Shown piece by piece: positions 27,030 to 37,072 of a stretch of DNA of 64,000 nt. Where the stretch lies: contig NZ_JBEQCT010000001.1 of assembly GCF_046054155.1 (NCBI RefSeq), forward strand, positions 744,001 to 808,000, in the 5' to 3' direction. This DNA comes from Celerinatantimonas yamalensis (GTDB lineage: Bacteria > Pseudomonadota > Gammaproteobacteria > Enterobacterales > Celerinatantimonadaceae). The first letter of the stretch is position 1. Each line of letters begins with the position of its first letter. Under the pieces are notes generated by a model. The model was not told the origin of the DNA, made no database searches, and saw only the letters and a program-made list of their open reading frames with translations. Both the position numbers and the translations under genes were made by a program.

Positions 27030-28484
27030 CTACCAAGGCGTTGCTAAACGAACCAACTGGATAATAGGCTGTGGATAAACCCCCAGCAACAGCACTAATG
27101 CAGAAGCTGCAAGAGTCACAATACCGCCAGCAGTAATCGCCCAGTCTTTGGTGGTATCCTGCGCATACTCTTGACGAGGAGCCAAATACAAGCTCACAGT
27201 GACACGTAAATAGTAATACAGACCGATTGCACTACCGATCACAACCGCTCCCGTTAACCACCATAGATGTGCATGCACGCCTATCGCCAATACGTAGAAC
27301 TTCCCAATAAAGCCAAATGTCATTGGGATCCCAGCTAATGACAACATAGCAATCGTCATGACTGCGGCTAAAACTGGGCGATGCCAAAAGAGTCCTCGAT
27401 ACACATACAACTCATCAGCATCATTTCCTCGATACGGGCTGGACATCAAACTTACAACACCAAAAGCACCCACACTGGCTAATAGATAACCGGCTAAATA
27501 TACGCCGGTAGTTTCCATTGCTAGTTGATGATCCTTAACTGCTACCAATGCGACAAATAGATACCCCAGATGCGCAATTGATGAATACCCAAGTAATCGC
27601 TTGATGTTGCTTTGCGAAACAGCCATTACATTACCAAAGAGAATCGATACAAACGCCATCACAGCAAGTACCAGCTGAACCGAGTGGTTATTGGTCAACG
27701 GGGCATCGAGGAAAAAGCGCATAACGACCGCAAAAATAGCAATCTTGCTAGCAGTTGCCAAGTAAGCAGACACTGGCGTTGGTGCGCCTTGATACACATC
27801 TGGTGTCCACAGATGAAAGGGTACCAAAGACAATTTGAACCCAAACCCAACTAACATCATCCCAATGCCAACGAGCAATAAGGGCTCATGCAGCATACTT
27901 TGGTTTAGGCTTGCGCCAATCGCTGTAAATGACAAAGAACCTGACTCGGCATATAACAAGGCCATCCCAAATAACAGAAAAGATGATGCGCCAGCAGATA
28001 ATAATGTGTACTTGATAGCTGCTTCGAATGATCGTTTCTGTTCAATGGCATAGCCAGCCAAGCCAAATAGCGGTAATGAGACAAGCTCAATCCCTAAAAA
28101 TAGGGTTGCCATATGATTCGCGCAAGCAAGTAATAACCCACCACAGGTAGAAATTAATACCAGCAGATAAAACTCTTCACGGTTATCTTTAAAGCCTTTG
28201 AGCCATGAATAGGCAAACGTACAGGTTGCCAGTGAAGCTAGCAACACCAGCGCCGAATAGAACATCGTAAACCCATCGACTTTCATCAATGGCGTGACTT
28301 GCGTTGGGATCTCAGATCCGACTGCAATTAACGAGAGAAGTGCCGCGTTTAAGCCAATCACGCTAAGCAGGGCGGTGCCAATATGGCATCGCCGCCAAGC
28401 GATAGCCAGCATCACCAAAACGACCGTTAACCCAACGATCAAAAGTGGTAATAACGCGATCAGTTGTTCAATAGTTATGGTCAT
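27030..28484 (-). CDS. nuoN: NADH-quinone oxidoreductase subunit N
   Basis: NuoN is one of three antiporter-like membrane subunits of complex I that move protons. The 484-residue protein (E. coli 485) has 13-14 hydrophobic segments, with the conserved 'FGFKLSLVPFHLWTPDVYQGAPTPVSAYLATASK' block containing the channel lysine and proline breaks, and 'SNIKRLLGYSSIAHLGYL' around the central Lys. It is the last gene of the operon and starts 6 bp after nuoM. Confidence 0.97.
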   Translation of the reverse strand: MTITIEQLIALLPLLIVGLTVVLVMLAIAWRRCHIGTALLSVIGLNAALLSLIAVGSEIPTQVTPLMKVDGFTMFYSALVLLASLATCTFAYSWLKGFKDNREEFYLLVLISTCGGLLLACANHMATLFLGIELVSLPLFGLAGYAIEQKRSFEAAIKYTLLSAGASSFLLFGMALLYAESGSLSFTAIGASLNQSMLHEPLLLVGIGMMLVGFGFKLSLVPFHLWTPDVYQGAPTPVSAYLATASKIAIFAVVMRFFLDAPLTNNHSVQLVLAVMAFVSILFGNVMAVSQSNIKRLLGYSSIAHLGYLFVALVAVKDHQLAMETTGVYLAGYLLASVGAFGVVSLMSSPYRGNDADELYVYRGLFWHRPVLAAVMTIAMLSLAGIPMTFGFIGKFYVLAIGVHAHLWWLTGAVVIGSAIGLYYYLRVTVSLYLAPRQEYAQDTTKDWAITAGGIVTLAASALVLLLGVYPQPIIQLVRLATPW

Positions 28485-28490
28485 GGCAAA

Positions 28491-30017
28491 TTATAGCCCT
28501 GTGGTTGAAATAGATGAAACAGACGTAAACCAATGTTGAATATTCGCAATGGCCGCATGCGATGTTTCCAGCACCCCTTGAGGGAAGAAACCTAACAAGA
28601 CCAACAACGCCACCAATACCAAACTCATTGATAGTTCACGCGCCGACATGGCTGCTAAAGGTTGCTCAGATTTCGCTTGACCAAAATAGGCTCGCTGTAT
28701 CATCGCCAACGAATAAATGGATGCAAATACCAACCCAAATGTGGAAATGATAGTAATCACAGGCACAACTTTATAACTGCCAAACAACATCATAAATTCG
28801 CCAACAAAGTTCCCCGTACCAGGCATACCTAGTGTAGCGACAGCAAAGAACATCGAGAGTCCGGGGAGATAGCGTAAACGCCCCCATAATCCCCCCATTT
28901 CGCGCATATCACGAGTTCCAAGACGTTCATAAAGCTGACCACAAAGAATGAATAACGCCGACGCTGATAAGCCGTGTGCGATCATCATTACAACCGCCCC
29001 TTGATAGGCCAATTGACTACCGGTGAAAATAGCAATCATCACTAAGCCCATATGCGACACACTAGTATAAGCAATGAGGCGTTTGATGTCGGTCTGAGCG
29101 AAGGCCATCCAAGCACCGTAGAAAACCCCTATGGCACCCAAACACATTGCTATTGGCGCAAATTCAGCAGAGGCATGAGGGAATAACGGCAGAGAGAATC
29201 GCAATAACCCGTATGCTGCAGTTTTCAGCAATATACCGGCTAAATCAACAGAACCTGCCGTAGGTGCCTGACTATGTGCATCAGGTAACCAACCATGAAA
29301 GGGAACTAATGGCATTTTCACGGCAAATGCAATAAAGAAGCCAAGCATCAGCAAGTAAGCTGTCTCATTGCTCATCTTCGTGCCAAGCAATTGTTCATAG
29401 TTAAACGTCCATACCCCAGTGGCATGGTAATGAACAAATACTAAGCCCAAAATAGCAACTAACATGATCAGGCCACTGACTTGGGTATAGATGAAGAACT
29501 TAATCGCCGTTCGAATCCGTGTCTTACCATCTGATCCTTTATGACCCCATAATGCGATCAAAAAGTACATCGGAACCAGCATCATCTCCCAGAAAAAGAA
29601 GAATAAAAACAGGTCAATGGATAAGAATACCCCCATCACTCCACCAATAATCCACAATAGATTAAGGTGGAAGAAGCCTTCATAGTGTTTGATCTCCTTC
29701 CAAGAACAAACCACTGCTAATAGCCCCAGAAAGGCGGTTAAAACAACCATCAGCAATGACAAGCCGTCGAGCGCTAAATGAATCGATATCCCGAAACGAG
29801 GGATCCACGGCGCAACATATTCAACTTGCCACTGTGGAAGACCATGTGGGATAACTAAGCCATAATGTCCTTGCCCCCAAAGTAACAACGACAACAGCAA
29901 GGTAAGCGCCATCGAGATCACCGCAATCCAACGCGGTAATACTCGGCTAAAGCGCTCGCTCTGCCAGCATAAAAAACCACCGATAAAAGGCAGAAGAATG
30001 AGCCAAGGTAATAGCAT
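28491..30017 (-). CDS. nuoM: NADH-quinone oxidoreductase subunit M
   Basis: NuoM is an antiporter-like proton-pumping subunit of complex I. The 508-residue protein (E. coli 509) has 14 membrane segments, a conserved 'FFFFWEMMLVPMYFLIALWG' helix with the essential Glu, and 'AVKMPLVPFHGWLPDAHSQAPTAGSVDLAG' with the conserved Lys. The region 'QTDIKRLIAYTSVSHMG' carries the second channel Lys. Confidence 0.97.
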   Translation of the reverse strand: MLLPWLILLPFIGGFLCWQSERFSRVLPRWIAVISMALTLLLSLLLWGQGHYGLVIPHGLPQWQVEYVAPWIPRFGISIHLALDGLSLLMVVLTAFLGLLAVVCSWKEIKHYEGFFHLNLLWIIGGVMGVFLSIDLFLFFFFWEMMLVPMYFLIALWGHKGSDGKTRIRTAIKFFIYTQVSGLIMLVAILGLVFVHYHATGVWTFNYEQLLGTKMSNETAYLLMLGFFIAFAVKMPLVPFHGWLPDAHSQAPTAGSVDLAGILLKTAAYGLLRFSLPLFPHASAEFAPIAMCLGAIGVFYGAWMAFAQTDIKRLIAYTSVSHMGLVMIAIFTGSQLAYQGAVVMMIAHGLSASALFILCGQLYERLGTRDMREMGGLWGRLRYLPGLSMFFAVATLGMPGTGNFVGEFMMLFGSYKVVPVITIISTFGLVFASIYSLAMIQRAYFGQAKSEQPLAAMSARELSMSLVLVALLVLLGFFPQGVLETSHAAIANIQHWFTSVSSISTTGL

Positions 30018-30049
30018 GGCGTTATACGTTCCTCTTCATTTGATAACAT

Positions 30050-30074
30050 TGCCAGCATCGCTGAGACGCTGGCA
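30050..30074 (-). other. Hairpin in the nuoL-nuoM space
   Basis: TGCCAGC and GCTGGCA form a 7-bp stem with an 11-base loop in the only long (72 bp) space among the distal nuo genes. There is no T run. It may protect the mRNA or tune expression between the two genes. Confidence 0.4.
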
Positions 30075-30089
30075 CCAAAGCCTCGCCAC

Positions 30090-31919
30090 TTAATTCCAAA
30101 GCAAAAGGCCTAATATGATCACAGCACCAATCCCCATCGATGCCATATACCAACGAACCTGACCATTTTCACTATATGTCAGGACACGATTACTCCCTTG
30201 TGCCAAGAAGCGAGCACTATCAACTGCTGCATTGATTGGATCACTGCGCAGTAACCGAGAAATCGCTAAATAAGTACGGACAAATAACAAATCGTACAAC
30301 CAATCAAATCCCCAAGCATTAAACCAATACCGTCGCAGCAGTCGGCCAAGTCCAGTCATCGCTATACGCTCGACCACTCGACTTTTGCCTAACCACAACC
30401 ATGCAGCAATAGCTACCCCTACAACGGCAATCACACCAGAAACCATCTGTACGCTAATCGATTCTGGTCCAGATAGTTCAGGTAATACATCATGCAAAGG
30501 CGGTTTAATAAAGGCACCAACGAAAGTCGAAAGAACCATCAACACCAGCAACGGCAAATGATGTGAAATCCCCCGCCCTGGCGTCGCCTTAATCTGTGCT
30601 TTACCATGGAAAACGATGAAGATCATTCGGAAGGTATACATTGACGTTAAAAAGGCCCCAACCAGACCAGCGGTTAACAGATTAATATGACCGCTTACAA
30701 AAGCCCCTGAAAGGATTTCGTCTTTACTATAAAACCCAGCAGTTACCAACGGTAATGCAGCCAGCGCACCGCCACCCACTAAAAAGCATGTATAGACCAA
30801 TGGGATCTGTTTCCGTAACCCACCCATTTTGAAAATGTTCTGTTCATGATGGCAAGCAAGGATGACTGAGCCTGATGATAAGAACAATAATGCTTTAAAG
30901 AAGGCATGGATCATGAGATGAAAGATTGCCGCATCCCACGCTTGGACACCTAAGGCCAAGAACATATAACCAATTTGGCTCATAGTAGAATAAGCCAATA
31001 CACGCTTGATGTCGGTTTGTACTAATGCCGCAAATCCAGCGAGAACCAGAGTTATTGCACCAATGATCCCAACCAAATGTAGTATTTCGGGTGACAGTAA
31101 GAACAACACATGGGTACGAGCAATTAAATAAACCCCCGCTGTAACCATCGTCGCCGCATGAATCAAAGCGGACACAGGTGTTGGACCGGCCATCGCATCG
31201 GCGAGCCACGTTTGCAGCGGTAGCTGTGCCGATTTACCTACTGCACCACCAAGTAGCATCAAGGTCGCCCAGAACATCACCGATGATCCTACGGCCACTT
31301 GCGCAGGTGCGCTCATTGCCAACTGATGAATATTCAATGTGCCAAATTGGGCATAGAGAATAAATAAAGCAAAGGCTAAAAATACATCGCCGACACGAGT
31401 TACAATAAAGGCCTTCATCGCCGCAGCACCATTAGCTGGATTTTTATAATAAAACCCAATTAACAGATAACTACACAGACCAACACCTTCCCACCCTAGA
31501 TAGAGAAATAATAAGTTGTCAGCTAAGACCAAAACCAACATGCTGGCAATGAATAAATTGGTATAAGCGAAGAATCGAGAATAACCTTCTTCAGAACGCA
31601 TATACCACGATGCAAACAGATGGATTAAGGCCCCTACACCGGTAACCACTGAAATCATAGTAAGCGATAAGCCATCGAGGCGTAAGGTCGCTTGAATATC
31701 AAATGGCCCCTCATGGATCCATGTCCATAGAGGTTGTTCAAACACACCCTGTCCATGTTGGAAAAAACTTATTCCAACAATCAGTGTTATTACGGCCGAA
31801 AGCAGTACTGAACCGACACCAATACTCGCAGAGGTGTTTTCAGACCATCGTCCCCGTGAAAAAGCTAGTACAACAAACCCTAGCAGAGGGAATAAAATAG
31901 TTAAATACAGTAAATTCAT
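30090..31919 (-). CDS. nuoL: NADH-quinone oxidoreductase subunit L
   Basis: NuoL is the distal antiporter-like subunit with the long lateral helix that braces the membrane arm. The 609-residue protein (E. coli 613) shows 'LYLGWEGVGLCSYLLIGFYY' with the conserved Glu, 'KSAQLPLQTWLADAMAGPTPVSALIHAATMV' with the channel Lys/His and, near the C-terminus, the amphipathic extension ending in a final membrane helix. Its first codons overlap the nuoK stop by 4 bases. Confidence 0.97.
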   Translation of the reverse strand: MNLLYLTILFPLLGFVVLAFSRGRWSENTSASIGVGSVLLSAVITLIVGISFFQHGQGVFEQPLWTWIHEGPFDIQATLRLDGLSLTMISVVTGVGALIHLFASWYMRSEEGYSRFFAYTNLFIASMLVLVLADNLLFLYLGWEGVGLCSYLLIGFYYKNPANGAAAMKAFIVTRVGDVFLAFALFILYAQFGTLNIHQLAMSAPAQVAVGSSVMFWATLMLLGGAVGKSAQLPLQTWLADAMAGPTPVSALIHAATMVTAGVYLIARTHVLFLLSPEILHLVGIIGAITLVLAGFAALVQTDIKRVLAYSTMSQIGYMFLALGVQAWDAAIFHLMIHAFFKALLFLSSGSVILACHHEQNIFKMGGLRKQIPLVYTCFLVGGGALAALPLVTAGFYSKDEILSGAFVSGHINLLTAGLVGAFLTSMYTFRMIFIVFHGKAQIKATPGRGISHHLPLLVLMVLSTFVGAFIKPPLHDVLPELSGPESISVQMVSGVIAVVGVAIAAWLWLGKSRVVERIAMTGLGRLLRRYWFNAWGFDWLYDLLFVRTYLAISRLLRSDPINAAVDSARFLAQGSNRVLTYSENGQVRWYMASMGIGAVIILGLLLWN

Positions 31920-32218
31920 CCGCGCATCTCACTGACAGTATCCACATTCAAAGACTGACGACGACGGTGCAATTGCAATAAAAGCGCAAGCCCGATACTC
32001 GCCTCGGCTGCGGCTAAGCTGATGGCCAAAATGTACATAACCTGCCCATCGGGCTGATGCCAATAACTGCCGGCAGTCACAAAAGCTAATGCAGCCGCGT
32101 TGATCATGACTTCTAAGCTAATCAACATAAACAACAAGTTACGTCGAATCAATAGACCAGCAAAGCCAAGTGTAAACAGAATTGAAGCGAGAATTAATCC
32201 ATGTTGTAAAGGAATCAT
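31916..32218 (-). CDS. nuoK: NADH-quinone oxidoreductase subunit K
   Basis: A 100-residue protein with three membrane helices, the family length. The conserved glutamates of the proton path are in 'LISLEVMINAAALAFV' (helix 2) and 'LAAAEASIGLALLLQLHRRR' (helix 3). It overlaps nuoJ and nuoL by 4 bases each, so translation is probably coupled. Confidence 0.97.
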   Translation of the reverse strand: MIPLQHGLILASILFTLGFAGLLIRRNLLFMLISLEVMINAAALAFVTAGSYWHQPDGQVMYILAISLAAAEASIGLALLLQLHRRRQSLNVDTVSEMRG

Positions 32219-32733
32219 GCTTTGCCCTCCGTACGGCGCTGCGCTTCTTTATCTCGACCTAAATGGAAGGCAACAACTAAACCTGCTAACAGTAATAGGG
32301 ATGCTAATTCAACGGCTAGTACATAGGGGCCAAACAGTGACACGCCAACAGCTTTAGCGCCAATCAACTGCACGTGAATAATACTATGGCGTAAACTGGT
32401 AATCCCATGAACTAACGCGCCCAATAAAACTGCAGATAAAAGTCCTGGTCCAACCCACAACGAAGGACGCAGCCATGCTCGTTCTTGCTGAATGGTTTCT
32501 TGACCTAAATTTAGCATCATCACGACGAAAACAAACAACACCATAATGGCTCCTGCGTAGACGATAATTTCCAACGCGCCGGCGAAATACGCCCCCATGG
32601 AGAAGAATACCACCGCCACTGATAACAGTGAGACCACTAAATACAACAATGCATGCACAGGATTACTGTGACTAATCACCCGGATGGTGGTTAACACTGC
32701 AACCAAAGCAGCTACATAAAAAACAATATCCAT
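32215..32733 (-). CDS. nuoJ: NADH-quinone oxidoreductase subunit J
   Basis: A 172-residue five-helix membrane subunit (E. coli 184). The third helix contains 'ALEIIVYAGAIMVLFVFVVMML', the pi-bulge helix that rotates during turnover. It starts 10 bp after nuoI and overlaps nuoK by 4 bases. Confidence 0.96.
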   Translation of the reverse strand: MDIVFYVAALVAVLTTIRVISHSNPVHALLYLVVSLLSVAVVFFSMGAYFAGALEIIVYAGAIMVLFVFVVMMLNLGQETIQQERAWLRPSLWVGPGLLSAVLLGALVHGITSLRHSIIHVQLIGAKAVGVSLFGPYVLAVELASLLLLAGLVVAFHLGRDKEAQRRTEGKA

Positions 32734-32743
32734 CGCAAATTCC

Positions 32744-33286
32744 TTAAGGCATTAACCCTTTGACATCGATAGGCTTCGCTTCATTTTCACCACTCCCTTT
32801 CGACTTCCCATCGATCGACATTCCAGCCATCCGATAGAAGTTATAATCAGGATATTTACCTGGCCCTGAAATCAGCAAATCATCTTTTTCATAAACCAAA
32901 TCTTGGCGATTAAATTCACCCATTTCAAAGTCTGGTGTCAATTGAATTGCAGTGGTTGGGCAAGCTTCTTCGCACATGCCACAAAATATACACCGAGAAA
33001 AGTTGATACGAAAAAACTCGGGATACCAACGCCCATCATCTTTTTCTGCTTTTTGCAGAGAAATACATCCCACAGGACAAGCAACAGCACACAAGTTACA
33101 CGCAACGCAACGTTCTTCACCGTCAGGATCTCGCGTCAAAACTATACGTCCACGGTAACGTGGAGGAACGGGAACAGGGACATCGGGATACATATGGGTT
33201 TCGCGTTTGGCAAATGCATGCATGCCGATCATCCACAGACTTCGCACCTGTGAGCCAAAGCCAACCAACAAATCTTTTAACGTCAT
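32744..33286 (-). CDS. nuoI: NADH-quinone oxidoreductase subunit I (two 4Fe-4S clusters)
   Basis: NuoI carries clusters N6a and N6b, which pass electrons to NuoB. The 180 residues equal the E. coli length and contain two ferredoxin motifs, CVACNLCAVACPVGC and CIFCGMCEEACP. The open frame reaches 33376, inside nuoH, but the ATG at 33286 has AAGGAGA just upstream and gives the family start MTLKDLL. It sits 14 bp after nuoH. Confidence 0.97.
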   Translation of the reverse strand: MTLKDLLVGFGSQVRSLWMIGMHAFAKRETHMYPDVPVPVPPRYRGRIVLTRDPDGEERCVACNLCAVACPVGCISLQKAEKDDGRWYPEFFRINFSRCIFCGMCEEACPTTAIQLTPDFEMGEFNRQDLVYEKDDLLISGPGKYPDYNFYRMAGMSIDGKSKGSGENEAKPIDVKGLMP

Positions 33287-33300
33287 GGTTGTCTCCTTAT

Positions 33301-34278
33301 TTAACCTTGTTGAATCAATATCAACGCAGCAGTAACTAATAAATTTGCCAGCGTAATCGGAAGGCAAATTTTCCAACCAAATGACATCACCTGGTCATAA
33401 CGAGGACGAGGTAAGGCGGCACGAACCAAAATAAACATCATCATAAAAAATGCAGTTTTCAGAGCAAACCAAATAACTGGTGGCAAGAAAGGCCCCTGCC
33501 AACCGCCAAAAAATAGCGTCACAATCAGAGCAGAAATAGTCACAATACCGATATATTCACCGACAAAGAACAAACCGAACTTCATCCCTGAATATTCAAT
33601 ATGATATCCGTCAGCCAGCTCTTGCTCTGCTTCTGGTTGGTCAAATGGATGCCGGTGACATACCGCAATTCCAGCAATGACAAATGTCACAAAACCAAAG
33701 AACTGTGGAATGATATTCCATAGATGGGCTTGATTAGCGATGATATCGGTTAATTTGAATGAGCCCGCTTTAGCCACTACCCCCATCAATGACAATCCAA
33801 GGAATACTTCATAACTTAAAGTTTGTGCCGACGCACGAATTGCACCAAGCAGTGAAAATTTATTGTTACTTGACCATCCGGCAAATAATACGCCATACAC
33901 ACCTAAACCTGCCATCATCAAGAAGAACAGCAACCCAATATTAAGATCAGAGACAATCCATGTTGGACTCACTGGCACAATTGCAAAGGCCAGCAACAAT
34001 GCAGTGAAGGCAATCATTGGTGCCAGAGTAAATAAAAACCGATCAGCAAATGGTGGGATCCAATCTTCTTTAAAGAACATTTTGATCATATCTGCGACAA
34101 GCTGCAGTGAACCGCCCCAGCCTACTCGGTTTGGTCCATACCGATTTTGAAATAGACCCAATAGGCGACGTTCACCAAAGCTCATAAATGCACCACACGC
34201 CACCACAACCAGCAAGATGACTAGCGCTTTGGCCACTGCGATAATTGTAGCCATCACGGTGGGAGTAAAAATGCTCAT
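33301..34278 (-). CDS. nuoH: NADH-quinone oxidoreductase subunit H
   Basis: NuoH is the membrane subunit that forms much of the quinone cavity. The 325-residue protein (E. coli 325) shows 'ERRLLGLFQNRYGPNRVGW', the quinone-site loop 'HPFDQPEAEQELADGYHIEYSGMKFGLFF' with its acidic funnel, and 'RAALPRPRYDQVMSFGWK'. Its ATG overlaps the nuoG stop by 4 bases. Confidence 0.97.
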   Translation of the reverse strand: MSIFTPTVMATIIAVAKALVILLVVVACGAFMSFGERRLLGLFQNRYGPNRVGWGGSLQLVADMIKMFFKEDWIPPFADRFLFTLAPMIAFTALLLAFAIVPVSPTWIVSDLNIGLLFFLMMAGLGVYGVLFAGWSSNNKFSLLGAIRASAQTLSYEVFLGLSLMGVVAKAGSFKLTDIIANQAHLWNIIPQFFGFVTFVIAGIAVCHRHPFDQPEAEQELADGYHIEYSGMKFGLFFVGEYIGIVTISALIVTLFFGGWQGPFLPPVIWFALKTAFFMMMFILVRAALPRPRYDQVMSFGWKICLPITLANLLVTAALILIQQG

Positions 34279-36998
34279 GCTTGTCCCTCCAGCAATTCTT
34301 CTATCGTCTGCCCTGCCAACACTGCTGGCAATCCTTCAGTACCTAATGGCAAGCCAACAGTTCCGGGGAGCAATGCCTCACTTAATTGCAGTGGTAACTG
34401 CCATGTGCTTCCACCCCAAGAGAACTTCAGCGTTGTATTCGCCGAAACGCCTAAGGTATTCGCATCTTGCACGTTCAACGTAACGTAGTGCTGACCAGCG
34501 CGCTCTGCAATAACAGCACTGCGTTGGGATAGCTCGTCACTACCAAACAAACGATAGAGCGCAGCGACTTGCCACTGACCCGGGACCACAGTAAAAGCCG
34601 CGGGTATATCAGCAAAGTAACGAGCCGAACCACTTGCTTGGAACAGACGTACACCTGGATCACCATGGCGTAAATGCCCACCCACTTCATCTTGAAATTT
34701 GTTCCATGCTTGCGGTGAATTCCAACCTGGCGCCCAAGCAAAGGCAACTTCATTGCGATCAGCACCGGGGCTGTTATTGCCTTCCATCGAGAAAGCAAAC
34801 GGCGAATCAACATCTTGTGGTTGACGTGGCTCATGCACACTAATATTGGCCCGCAGCGCAGTACGACCACTATAACGATGAGGTGAACGCGCTAGTTTTT
34901 GACCTCTAACGCGATAATCAGCATTAAAATCACTATCAACCATCGCAGCAAGATACGGGAATTCTCTCACCAATTCAGCGATCACATGATCAAGCGTTCC
35001 CCAATCGGAGACTTGACCACGATTGAGCACATCAATTTCATGCAACCAGCGCCAGCTGTCTAATATCACAGCATCGGGACGATAATAACTGGGTTCATAA
35101 ACTTTGAAAAATCGCTGTGCGCGGCCTTCCAAATTGACAACAGTTCCATCGCCTTCAACAAAACTAGCCGCCGAGAGTAATAAATTAGCTTGCTCGGCTA
35201 AACGATGCTGCTGATGATCGACCACAATCAGCTCTTCTAACTGGCTTAATGCCTTATCAAGGCGCGCTGCAGGTAAACGCTGATAGAGGTCATTTTCTAA
35301 TACAACCGCGGTATCGGCATCATCAGCGATGGCATCCAATGCATCGTCTAATGATTTAGCACCTAATAATGTCAAGCCAATGCTATTCACTTCACGGGCG
35401 ACCAACGTTAAACCAACTTCTTTATCCCCTTGCAATTTCAGAGCTTGAGCAATATTTGCCGCCGCGTCAATTAGGGCTATCTCACCGGCTTGGCTACCAC
35501 TAATAATCAGTGGTTTACGAGACTCTTTTAACGCTGATGCGATAAACTCTGCTTTTTGTTGCAATTCAGGCGCTAAATCACTCACGGCTGGCGCATTTGA
35601 GTCAATCGCATGAGCAATAGCAAAACCAAGCCGAGCTTGATCAGCTGCGGGTGCTGAATAACGCCACGCGGCGACATCATCCAAGCGTGTTTTATCACTG
35701 TGAGTGACAAACAATGGATACCGAGCATGCTGGCCAATATTTTGAATCGCGGCCATCTGCCAATCAGCTACTCGCTGAGCAGAAGCCATCTGCCGAGCTT
35801 TACCTTTTACCGCTTGGCGAATAGCTAATGCAATTCGAGCTGCAGTCTGAGTGACATCTTCACCTAAGATCACGATAGCATCGTAATCTTCCATATCATG
35901 CAGTGATGGTGTATTGATCCCACTGTGTTCAAGAATATCAACCATCCGGCGCAAACGTTGCTGTTCACCAGCTTCAATGCCGCTGAAAAAGTTGTCGACC
36001 CCAACCAACTGGCGCAGCGCATAGTTGCTTTCAAGGCTTGCTCGAGGAGAACCAATCCCAATCACTCTTTTCGCTTGTGTAAAAATACCAACGGCGGCAC
36101 GAGTTGCTTGCTCTGCGTTGAGTTCTAACGAATCATCACCGCGACGTTGCATTGGGCGCTGAGGTCGTGACGCTAAATTCACATAACCATACCCAAAGCG
36201 GCCACGGTCACATAAGAAGTAATGGTTTACATCACCGTTAAAGCGATTTTCAATCCGACGTAGTTCGCCATAACGTTCACCAGGACTAATATTACAACCC
36301 ACACTGCATTGCTGGCAGATGCTCGGTGCAAACTGCATATCCCATTTACGATTGTAACGGGATGAATGGGTTTTATCAGTGAATACCCCAGTTGGACACA
36401 CTTCGACCAAGTTACCAGAAAACTCGTTCTCTAATGTTCCCGACTCAGTACGGCCAAAATAAATGTTGTTATTCGCGCCATATACACCCAAATCTTCGCC
36501 ATCGGCGTAATCTTTGTAATAACGAACACATCGATAACAAGCGATACAACGATTCATCTCATGAGCAATAAATGGGCCCAATTCTTGATTTTCGTGAGTA
36601 CGCTTACTAAACCGATATTTACGAGAACTATGACCTGTCATAACAGTCATATCTTGAAGATGACAATTTCCGCCTTCTTCGCAAACTGGGCAATCATGTG
36701 GGTGATTCGACATCAACCACTCCACAACGCTCTCGCGAAAAGCCTTTGCTTCCGCATCTTCAATCGAAATGTATGCACCATCTGCTGCTGGTGTCATACA
36801 CGACATGACTAATCGGCCGCGTGTATCATCTGCGTCTTTATATTGCTTTACGGCACATTGGCGACATGAGCCAACGCTCCCTAGCGCAGGGTGCCAACAA
36901 AAGTAAGGGACATCGATACCGAGGGACAAACAAGCCTCTAAAAGGTTCTTCGCACCATCGACTTCGTAATCTTTGCCGTCTACATGAATGGTTGCCAT
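34275..36998 (-). CDS. nuoG: NADH-quinone oxidoreductase subunit G
   Basis: NuoG is the large iron-sulfur subunit of the NADH-oxidising arm. With the ATG at 36998 it has 907 residues (E. coli 908) and starts MATIHVDGK. Cys34, 45, 48 and 67 hold the 2Fe-2S N1b; 'HPHDCPVCEEGGNC' and 'CIACYRCVRYY' hold N5 and N4; 'CQQCSVGC' near residue 230 keeps the off-path cluster N7 found in only some bacteria. The rest is a molybdopterin-oxidoreductase fold without cofactor. Upstream Mets (37049, 37013) would add a non-conserved leader. Confidence 0.96.
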   Translation of the reverse strand: MATIHVDGKDYEVDGAKNLLEACLSLGIDVPYFCWHPALGSVGSCRQCAVKQYKDADDTRGRLVMSCMTPAADGAYISIEDAEAKAFRESVVEWLMSNHPHDCPVCEEGGNCHLQDMTVMTGHSSRKYRFSKRTHENQELGPFIAHEMNRCIACYRCVRYYKDYADGEDLGVYGANNNIYFGRTESGTLENEFSGNLVEVCPTGVFTDKTHSSRYNRKWDMQFAPSICQQCSVGCNISPGERYGELRRIENRFNGDVNHYFLCDRGRFGYGYVNLASRPQRPMQRRGDDSLELNAEQATRAAVGIFTQAKRVIGIGSPRASLESNYALRQLVGVDNFFSGIEAGEQQRLRRMVDILEHSGINTPSLHDMEDYDAIVILGEDVTQTAARIALAIRQAVKGKARQMASAQRVADWQMAAIQNIGQHARYPLFVTHSDKTRLDDVAAWRYSAPAADQARLGFAIAHAIDSNAPAVSDLAPELQQKAEFIASALKESRKPLIISGSQAGEIALIDAAANIAQALKLQGDKEVGLTLVAREVNSIGLTLLGAKSLDDALDAIADDADTAVVLENDLYQRLPAARLDKALSQLEELIVVDHQQHRLAEQANLLLSAASFVEGDGTVVNLEGRAQRFFKVYEPSYYRPDAVILDSWRWLHEIDVLNRGQVSDWGTLDHVIAELVREFPYLAAMVDSDFNADYRVRGQKLARSPHRYSGRTALRANISVHEPRQPQDVDSPFAFSMEGNNSPGADRNEVAFAWAPGWNSPQAWNKFQDEVGGHLRHGDPGVRLFQASGSARYFADIPAAFTVVPGQWQVAALYRLFGSDELSQRSAVIAERAGQHYVTLNVQDANTLGVSANTTLKFSWGGSTWQLPLQLSEALLPGTVGLPLGTEGLPAVLAGQTIEELLEGQA

Positions 36999-37072
36999 AT
37001 TTCGTATGCTTCCCATTGGCCCGCTGTTGCAAGCAGGCGTTAAACACATGAATTTTAAATTAGGTGAGCGCG